NCBI GenBank assembly: GCA_902490355.1
Contig: CABUDN010000029.1
Location: forward strand, 1-19,826
Length of the DNA stretch: 19,826 nt
Direction of reading: 5' to 3'
From: an uncultured Oscillibacter sp.
GTDB taxonomy: Bacteria; Bacillota; Clostridia; Oscillospirales; Oscillospiraceae
Below, in pieces: positions 16,139-19,826 of the stretch. Each line of letters starts with the position of its first letter. The stretch's first letter is position 1. A model generated the notes under the pieces. It had not been told where the DNA came from. It did not search any database and saw nothing but the letters and a program-made list of their open reading frames with translations. The translations under genes and the position numbers were made by a program.

Positions 16139-16386
16139 CCCCCCACCTCCCGGTATACGCCCCGCTGATACAAAAAGATCCGAATGGGATCCAGAGCCTG
16201 ACGGTGCAGGGCCGTCAGCGCCCGCGACAGATCCGCCGCGGCAATTTGAACAGCATACGCACAGCCCAGATCCGTCAGATCTCTGGGCGCGCGGAAAATC
16301 CGGCAGCGAATACCTGCCCGATCCAGGGTTTTCTGCATGCGCTGGGCATAGGTCACGGAGCGGGCAAGGATCAGATAATACTCCAT
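16135..16386 (-). CDS. DUF3343 protein, putative sulfur/selenium carrier
   Basis: Small protein of 83 aa matching DUF3343, a family annotated as putative Se/S carrier-like: MEYYLILARSVTYAQRMQKTL, then RCRIFRAPRDL and a conserved-position cysteine (Cys42, in DLGCAYAV). Cys28 is a second cysteine. ATG at 16386 has AGGAGG 7 nt upstream; an in-frame GTG two codons earlier is too close to that site. Its stop overlaps the desulfurase start (ATGA), which fits a carrier loaded by the PLP enzyme. No selD, yedF or selenoenzyme gene is in the window, so sulfur versus selenium cannot be decided here. Confidence 0.83.
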   Translation of the reverse strand: MEYYLILARSVTYAQRMQKTLDRAGIRCRIFRAPRDLTDLGCAYAVQIAAADLSRALTALHRQALDPIRIFLYQRGVYREVGG

Positions 16387-16436
16387 AAGCACTCCTCCTC
16401 TCCTCCCATCCTATGGAGACAGGCGGGAAAGGTGCC

Positions 16437-16469
16437 AAAAAGGGACGCGCCTTAAAGCGCGTCCCTTTT
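16437..16469 (-). terminator. Intrinsic terminator of carD-ispD-ispF, starting inside ispF
   Basis: A perfect 13-bp stem (16438-16450 with 16457-16469) closes a 6-nt loop holding the ispF stop codon; on the minus strand it is followed by TTTTT overlapping the stem base. The 5' arm encodes the last IspF residues (KRDAL). The plus-strand side also ends in TTTT, so it could work weakly in both directions, but no plus-strand gene needs it. Confidence 0.88.
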
Positions 16470-16952
16470 CTGTACTTGTTCCAGCAGCACCACCGCATGG
16501 GCCGCCATGCCGGAGCCGTCTCCGGTAAAGCCCAGGCCTTCCTCCGTGGTGGCCTTCACATTGATCTGCTCCGGCGCAATGCCAAGAGCCGTAGCCAGAT
16601 TCCGCTCCATCTCCGGACGGTAGGGCCCCACCTTGGGAGCCTGTGCCAGAAGTGTGGCGTCTATATTGACCACAGCAAATCCTTTTTCCGTCAAAAGCGC
16701 GCCGACCCGCTCCAGCAGCAGCAGGCTGGAGATTCCCGCATAGGCTGGGTCCGTATCCGGAAAGAGCTTGCCGATATCGCCCAATCGGGCCGCGCCGGTC
16801 AGAGCGTCCATCACTGCATGGGTCAGCACATCCGCATCGGAATGGCCCAAAAGCCCCCGTTCCCAGGGGATTTCTACGCCGCCCAAAATCAGCTTGCGGT
16901 CCTCAACCAGGCGGTGAACATCATAACCGTGTCCGATCCGCAGTCCCGTCAT
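16452..16952 (-). CDS. ispF: 2-C-methyl-D-erythritol 2,4-cyclodiphosphate synthase
   Basis: Fifth enzyme of the MEP isoprenoid pathway; cyclises CDP-ME-2-phosphate. Length is 166 aa. Zinc ligands Asp11 and His13 are in GHGYDVHRL and His45 in [23 protein letters not shown] and the C-terminal [12 protein letters not shown] motifs are also present. I chose ATG at 16952, which overlaps the ispD stop as ATGA; a longer in-frame extension lies over ispD and is not conserved. The last five codons form one arm of the terminator hairpin. The ispD-ispF pair supplies precursors for undecaprenyl phosphate and other isoprenoids. Confidence 0.97.
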   Translation of the reverse strand: MTGLRIGHGYDVHRLVEDRKLILGGVEIPWERGLLGHSDADVLTHAVMDALTGAARLGDIGKLFPDTDPAYAGISSLLLLERVGALLTEKGFAVVNIDATLLAQAPKVGPYRPEMERNLATALGIAPEQINVKATTEEGLGFTGDGSGMAAHAVVLLEQVQKRDAL

Positions 16953-17680
16953 GCCCGTTCCTCCCGATCCTTTAAAATCGCAGCAGCCAGCACCAGATCG
17001 ATGGGGGTCGTGATCTTCAGATTTTCCTCGTCCCCATCTACCAAAAGCACGGCCTTGCCCAGCTGCTCCACCGCCGAACAATCGTCGGTAATGGGCAGCT
17101 GATGTTCCAGGGCGTTCTGCAGCGCCGCCTTCAGCAGCGCGCCGTCAAAGACCTGGGGGGTCTGCACGGCCCGCAAAATGGAGCGGTCCAGAGTCTGGGT
17201 CACAGTATTCCCCTGCCCCACAGACTTGATGGTGTCCTTCACCGGAACAGCCGGGGCCGCGGCGCCGCACTTGGCTGCAGCGGCAATGGTGCGGTCAATG
17301 AGCTCCGGCGTCACCAGAGGACGGGCGCCATCCTGAACCGCCAGCAGATCGATGTCCTCTCCAGCCTCCAGAGCCGCCAGCAGAACGGAATGGACCCGGC
17401 TCTCGCCGCCCCGGACCACCTTGGTGCATTTGGTAATACCGTAATCCCGGCACAGCCGGGAGATCTCCACCAGATCTTCCTCCCGGGTGGCCACAATAAT
17501 CTCGTCCACCCGATTGGCCATCTGCAAAGCAGTCAGGGTACGGACCAAAACCGGCACACCCTCCAGCGGCTCCAAAAGCTTATTGATGCCCCCCATCCGG
17601 CTGGAGCTGCCCGCAGCAGCCACCAGGGCTGCGCATCGGGGCCGCCGGGCGGAAGCACTCTTTTTCAGCCATGAAAACAT
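16949..17680 (-). CDS. ispD: 2-C-methyl-D-erythritol 4-phosphate cytidylyltransferase
   Basis: Third enzyme of the MEP pathway; joins CTP and MEP. Length is 243 aa, including a basic N-terminal extension of about 14 residues ([14 protein letters not shown]). The nucleotide-binding loop [17 protein letters not shown] is at 18-34, GGESRVHSV at 91-99, and VQDGARP at 115-121. The C-terminal part has TPQVF and DDCSAVE, typical of IspD. ATG at 17680 has AAGGA upstream. It lies 19 nt after carD and overlaps ispF by 4 nt. Confidence 0.97.
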   Translation of the reverse strand: MFSWLKKSASARRPRCAALVAAAGSSSRMGGINKLLEPLEGVPVLVRTLTALQMANRVDEIIVATREEDLVEISRLCRDYGITKCTKVVRGGESRVHSVLLAALEAGEDIDLLAVQDGARPLVTPELIDRTIAAAAKCGAAAPAVPVKDTIKSVGQGNTVTQTLDRSILRAVQTPQVFDGALLKAALQNALEHQLPITDDCSAVEQLGKAVLLVDGDEENLKITTPIDLVLAAAILKDREERA

Positions 17681-17699
17681 GGGCAGTTCCTTCCCCTCT

Positions 17700-18191
17700 T
17701 CAGCATACGGGAAGCTGCATCATGGCCTGGTCTACCCGGGCCTCCACCTCTCCGTATTCCGCGTGTTCGGTTAAAACAATTTCGGAAATCAAAATCTGCT
17801 TGGCGTTGTGGAGCATCTTCCGTTCTCCGGTGGACAATCCCCGGCGGCTCTCCCGGTGCATCAGGGATTTGATGACACGGGCCACCTCATAAAGATCTCC
17901 GCTTTTAATCCGCAGCAGATTTTCCTGATAACGCTTGTTCCAATTGCTGTTGACTTCCACGGTCAGCTCCGGAATGGCGGAGAGCAGCGTTTCCGCCTCC
18001 GCCGGTGAGATAATGCTCCGCACGCCGATCACCTGACTGTTTGCCACCGGGATTTTCAGCAGCAGACCGCCCATGCACATTCTGAATTCATAGTACTCCT
18101 GGATGGTCCCCGCCACCCGCTCCTGGACGATATTGTCGATGACGCCGGCGCCGTGCATGGGATGCACGACAAGATCCCCGATCTTGAACAT
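17700..18191 (-). CDS. CarD/CdnL-type RNA polymerase-binding regulator
   Basis: Transcription factor of 163 aa that binds the RNA polymerase beta subunit and stabilises open complexes, notably at rRNA promoters in mycobacteria. The Tudor-like RNAP-interaction domain is at about 1-60 (MFKIGDLVVHPMHGAGVI), followed by a helical DNA-binding domain. SNWNKRYQEN holds Trp84, matching the tryptophan that wedges the upstream edge of the bubble. I chose ATG at 18191, since the added residues of the longer in-frame form (to 18275) are unlike the family and lie in the leader. First gene of carD-ispD-ispF, with a promoter about 90 nt upstream. Confidence 0.94.
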   Translation of the reverse strand: MFKIGDLVVHPMHGAGVIDNIVQERVAGTIQEYYEFRMCMGGLLLKIPVANSQVIGVRSIISPAEAETLLSAIPELTVEVNSNWNKRYQENLLRIKSGDLYEVARVIKSLMHRESRRGLSTGERKMLHNAKQILISEIVLTEHAEYGEVEARVDQAMMQLPVC

Positions 18192-18280
18192 GACAAGCCC
18201 TTTCCCTTTCCGGTCCGTATGGTGTACGGCCTGCATCCCGCAAGGGACGCACCTCTCAAATACACATCTGTACATATTCC

Positions 18281-18309
18281 ATTATAGGGACTTGCTGGGG
18301 GTTTTACAA
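18281..18309 (-). promoter_or_regulatory. Sigma-A-type promoter of carD-ispD-ispF
   Basis: On the minus strand TTGTAA (18304-18309) and a perfect TATAAT (18281-18286) are spaced by 17 nt. They lie in the 202-nt interval 18192-18393, which otherwise holds the upstream terminator and a leader of about 80 nt. I see no riboswitch-like structure in that leader. Confidence 0.75.
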
Positions 18310-18353
18310 GCAATTTTTCCGAAATCTGCAACATTTTTTAAGAAAATTCGCAG

Positions 18354-18384
18354 AAAAATGGCGGGCAGCCTGGTGCTGCCCGCC
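18354..18384 (-). terminator. Intrinsic terminator after the CoA-transferase
   Basis: A perfect 10-bp GC-rich stem (18360-18369 with 18375-18384, GGCGGGCAGC type) with a 5-nt loop is followed on the minus strand by A then TTTTT (18358-18354). It begins 9 nt after the CoA-transferase stop. Confidence 0.93.
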
Positions 18385-18393
18385 AAAAAGCAC

Positions 18394-19740
18394 TCATCTC
18401 TTGTTGGAGCGGCGCCAGATCTGCATTTTCTCCGCCGCAGCAATCAGCTCATCCCGGAACTGGGGATGTGCCAGGGAGATCAGGCCCTCGGCCCGCTCCC
18501 AGGTGGACTTGCCCTTGGCATTGAAAATTCCGTATTCAGTAACCAGATAGTGCAGGTTTGTACGAGTGGCCGTCACCACGCTGCCCTCCAGCAGGGTCGG
18601 CCGGATCCGGGAGTGCAGCTCGCCGGTCTTTTTGTCCTTGACCGTGGAGGAGCAGCAGATGAAGCTCTTGCCGCCCTTGGCCAGGTAAGCGCCCATGACG
18701 AAGTCCTGCTGGCCGCCGGCACCGGAAATGTGGTGGGTACCGGAGGACTCGGAGGACACCTGACCATAGAGGTCAATGTCCACGGCGCCGTTGATGGAGA
18801 TAAAGTTATCAATCTGGGAGACCCGGGCAATGTCGTTGACATAGCTGACAGGCGCGGCCATGCACTCGGGATTGTTGTTCAGGAAGTCATAGAGCTTCTG
18901 AGAACCCGCTGCAAAGGCATAGGTCTGCCGGAACCGGTCAAAGGGCTTGCAGGCACCGGTGATCTTGCCGGCCATGGACATGTCCACGAAGGCATCCACA
19001 TACATCTCGGAATGCACGCCCAGATCCCGCAGATCGGACTCGGCGATCATCTTGCCGATGGCGTTGGGCATGGAGCCGATGCCCAGCTGCAGGCAGGCGC
19101 CGTTGGGGATCTCGGGCACCACAAGCTTGGCTACTGCCATATCCACCTCATTGGGCTCACCGGAACCGCCCAGAACATCCATGGGCGGGTTCTCCCCTTC
19201 CACGATCATGTCCACATCGCTGATGTGCACGCAGTTTTCAAAACCGCCCAGGCACACCGGGATGTTCTTGTTAACCTCCAGAATTACCGTCTTGGCGCAC
19301 TCGCACACGGCCTTGAGGTGAGAACCGCCGGGGCCGAAATTGAACCAGCCGTGCTCATCCATGGGTGCCACCTGGAACATGGCCACGTCCAGAGTCTTGA
19401 TGCAGTCGCGGTAGTAGCCGGGCAGCTCGGAATAGCGCAGAGGGATATAATAGGCGAATCCCTCCCGAATAGCCTTGCGCTCAATGCCGCTCATGTGCCA
19501 GGAGTTCCAGGTGAAGTGGCTGGCAGCATCGGGAATGTCAAAAATAGCGGGACGACGGGTCAGAATTCCGCCGCGGATATTGACATCCGTCAGCTCCGGG
19601 AGCCGCTTTGCCAGCGCCCGATCCAGAGCGTTTACAGTACAGGCGCACCAGCCATAATCCACCCACATTCCAGACTGCACCGCTTCAACAGCTTTATCCG
19701 CGGTGGTCAGCTTCTGCTGATACTCTTCCTGATAGCTCAT
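18394..19740 (-). CDS. Butyryl-CoA:acetate CoA-transferase-type enzyme (But family)
   Basis: Family I CoA-transferase of 448 aa, the usual length. N-terminal EEYQQKL, WVDYGWC (26-32) and [15 protein letters not shown] (75-89) match butyryl-CoA:acetate CoA-transferases of butyrate-forming Clostridia. Further motifs are SEMYVDA (244-250; Glu245 the likely catalytic glutamate) and GAGGQQDF (340-347), shared with 4-hydroxybutyrate CoA-transferases. Activity would exchange CoA between butyryl-CoA and acetate, the last step of butyrate formation; 4-hydroxybutyrate or another acid is an alternative substrate. True start is ATG at 19740 with GGGAGGA 7 nt upstream. The reading frame stays open upstream only because it runs into adapter sequence. 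Its own promoter is missing, since genomic sequence ends 40 nt upstream; a terminator follows at once, so it is monocistronic or last in its operon. Confidence 0.9.
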   Translation of the reverse strand: MSYQEEYQQKLTTADKAVEAVQSGMWVDYGWCACTVNALDRALAKRLPELTDVNIRGGILTRRPAIFDIPDAASHFTWNSWHMSGIERKAIREGFAYYIPLRYSELPGYYRDCIKTLDVAMFQVAPMDEHGWFNFGPGGSHLKAVCECAKTVILEVNKNIPVCLGGFENCVHISDVDMIVEGENPPMDVLGGSGEPNEVDMAVAKLVVPEIPNGACLQLGIGSMPNAIGKMIAESDLRDLGVHSEMYVDAFVDMSMAGKITGACKPFDRFRQTYAFAAGSQKLYDFLNNNPECMAAPVSYVNDIARVSQIDNFISINGAVDIDLYGQVSSESSGTHHISGAGGQQDFVMGAYLAKGGKSFICCSSTVKDKKTGELHSRIRPTLLEGSVVTATRTNLHYLVTEYGIFNAKGKSTWERAEGLISLAHPQFRDELIAAAEKMQIWRRSNKR

Positions 19741-19780
19741 GATGATTCCTCCCATTGTTTTTATTGATACGTTGTATGAT

Positions 19781-19826
19781 AGATCGGAAGAGCACACGTC
19801 TGAACTCCAGTCACATTCCTTTATCT
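19781..19826. other. Illumina TruSeq adapter plus index (assembly artefact)
   Basis: Positions 19781-19814 match the 34-nt TruSeq indexed adapter (starts AGATCGGAAGAGC, ends CCAGTCAC). They are followed by index-like ATTCCTTT (19815-19822) and ATCT, the first bases of the adapter part after the index. This is library sequence carried into the contig end, so genomic sequence ends at about 19780. Reading through it on the minus strand gives a false peptide MCSSDL. Confidence 0.98.

Noticed and set aside
16405..16440. Possible promoter for the DUF3343 gene (TTGGCA and CATAGG at 17 nt)
   Set aside because: The -10 matches at only three positions and the -35 overlaps the terminator tail; too weak to list.
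16139..16498. Longer desulfurase start at 16498 giving 120 extra residues
   Set aside because: The extension covers DUF3343 and the ispF end in another frame, is low-complexity, and the family begins at MIYLDSAATT.
18103..19767. Long open frames on the plus strand opposite the CoA-transferase, and similarly at 336-1667 and 12505-14055
   Set aside because: They are antisense to well-supported genes, have low-complexity His/Gly/Arg-rich translations with no family resemblance, and arise from GC-rich codon use on the other strand.
19768..19779. Inverted repeat ATAC-GTT-GTAT and AT-rich bases upstream of the CoA-transferase as promoter or operator
   Set aside because: Only 4-bp arms, and no -35/-10 pair fits in the 40 genomic bases left before the adapter.

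Overview
The window is high-GC (roughly 60% by eye), and every recognisable gene lies on the minus strand, densely packed with frequent stop/start overlaps. Gene content and order (gmk-rpoZ-priA-def-fmt-rsmB-rlmN-prpC-prkC, cdaA-cdaR, carD-ispD-ispF, DUF5685, a But-type CoA-transferase) point to a Gram-positive anaerobe of class Clostridia. A butyrate-producing Oscillospiraceae-type gut bacterium is my best guess, inferred from protein families and composition only. It is a draft or metagenomic contig: the right end (19781-19826) is Illumina adapter with index bases, not genome, and the left end cuts through prkC.

Layout in the direction of transcription, right to left. (1) 19740-18394: a But-type butyryl-CoA:acetate CoA-transferase followed by a strong intrinsic terminator (18354-18384). 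(2) 18309-16437: a sigma-A-type promoter, then carD-ispD-ispF (an RNA polymerase-binding regulator and two MEP-pathway enzymes), ending in a terminator whose stem begins inside the ispF coding sequence. (3) 16386-15014: a DUF3343 (putative S/Se carrier) gene overlapping a class V aminotransferase/cysteine desulfurase. (4) 14975-1: a promoter with a perfect TATAAT, then seventeen genes with no gap over about 55 nt: cdaA, cdaR, rseC, DUF5685, a J-domain protein, yicC, remA, gmk, rpoZ, priA, def, fmt, a YugP-type zinc metallopeptidase, rsmB, rlmN, prpC and prkC.

Block 4 joins the Bacillus-like yloC-remA-gmk-rpoZ-priA-def-fmt-rsmB-rlmN-prpC-prkC order to the cyclic-di-AMP pair cdaA-cdaR. It therefore groups second-messenger synthesis, nucleotide supply, an RNA polymerase subunit, replication restart, N-formylmethionine addition and removal, rRNA methylation and a PASTA-type Ser/Thr kinase/phosphatase pair. 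glmM, normally next to cdaA-cdaR, and coaBC, normally between rpoZ and priA in Bacillus, are absent.

Most of the window is conserved housekeeping sequence. I found no mobile element, CRISPR array, tRNA, rRNA or phage gene. The least understood content is the translationally coupled DUF5685/J-domain pair and the DUF3343/desulfurase pair. No stretch over 300 nt lacks a gene; the largest non-coding interval is 18192-18393.
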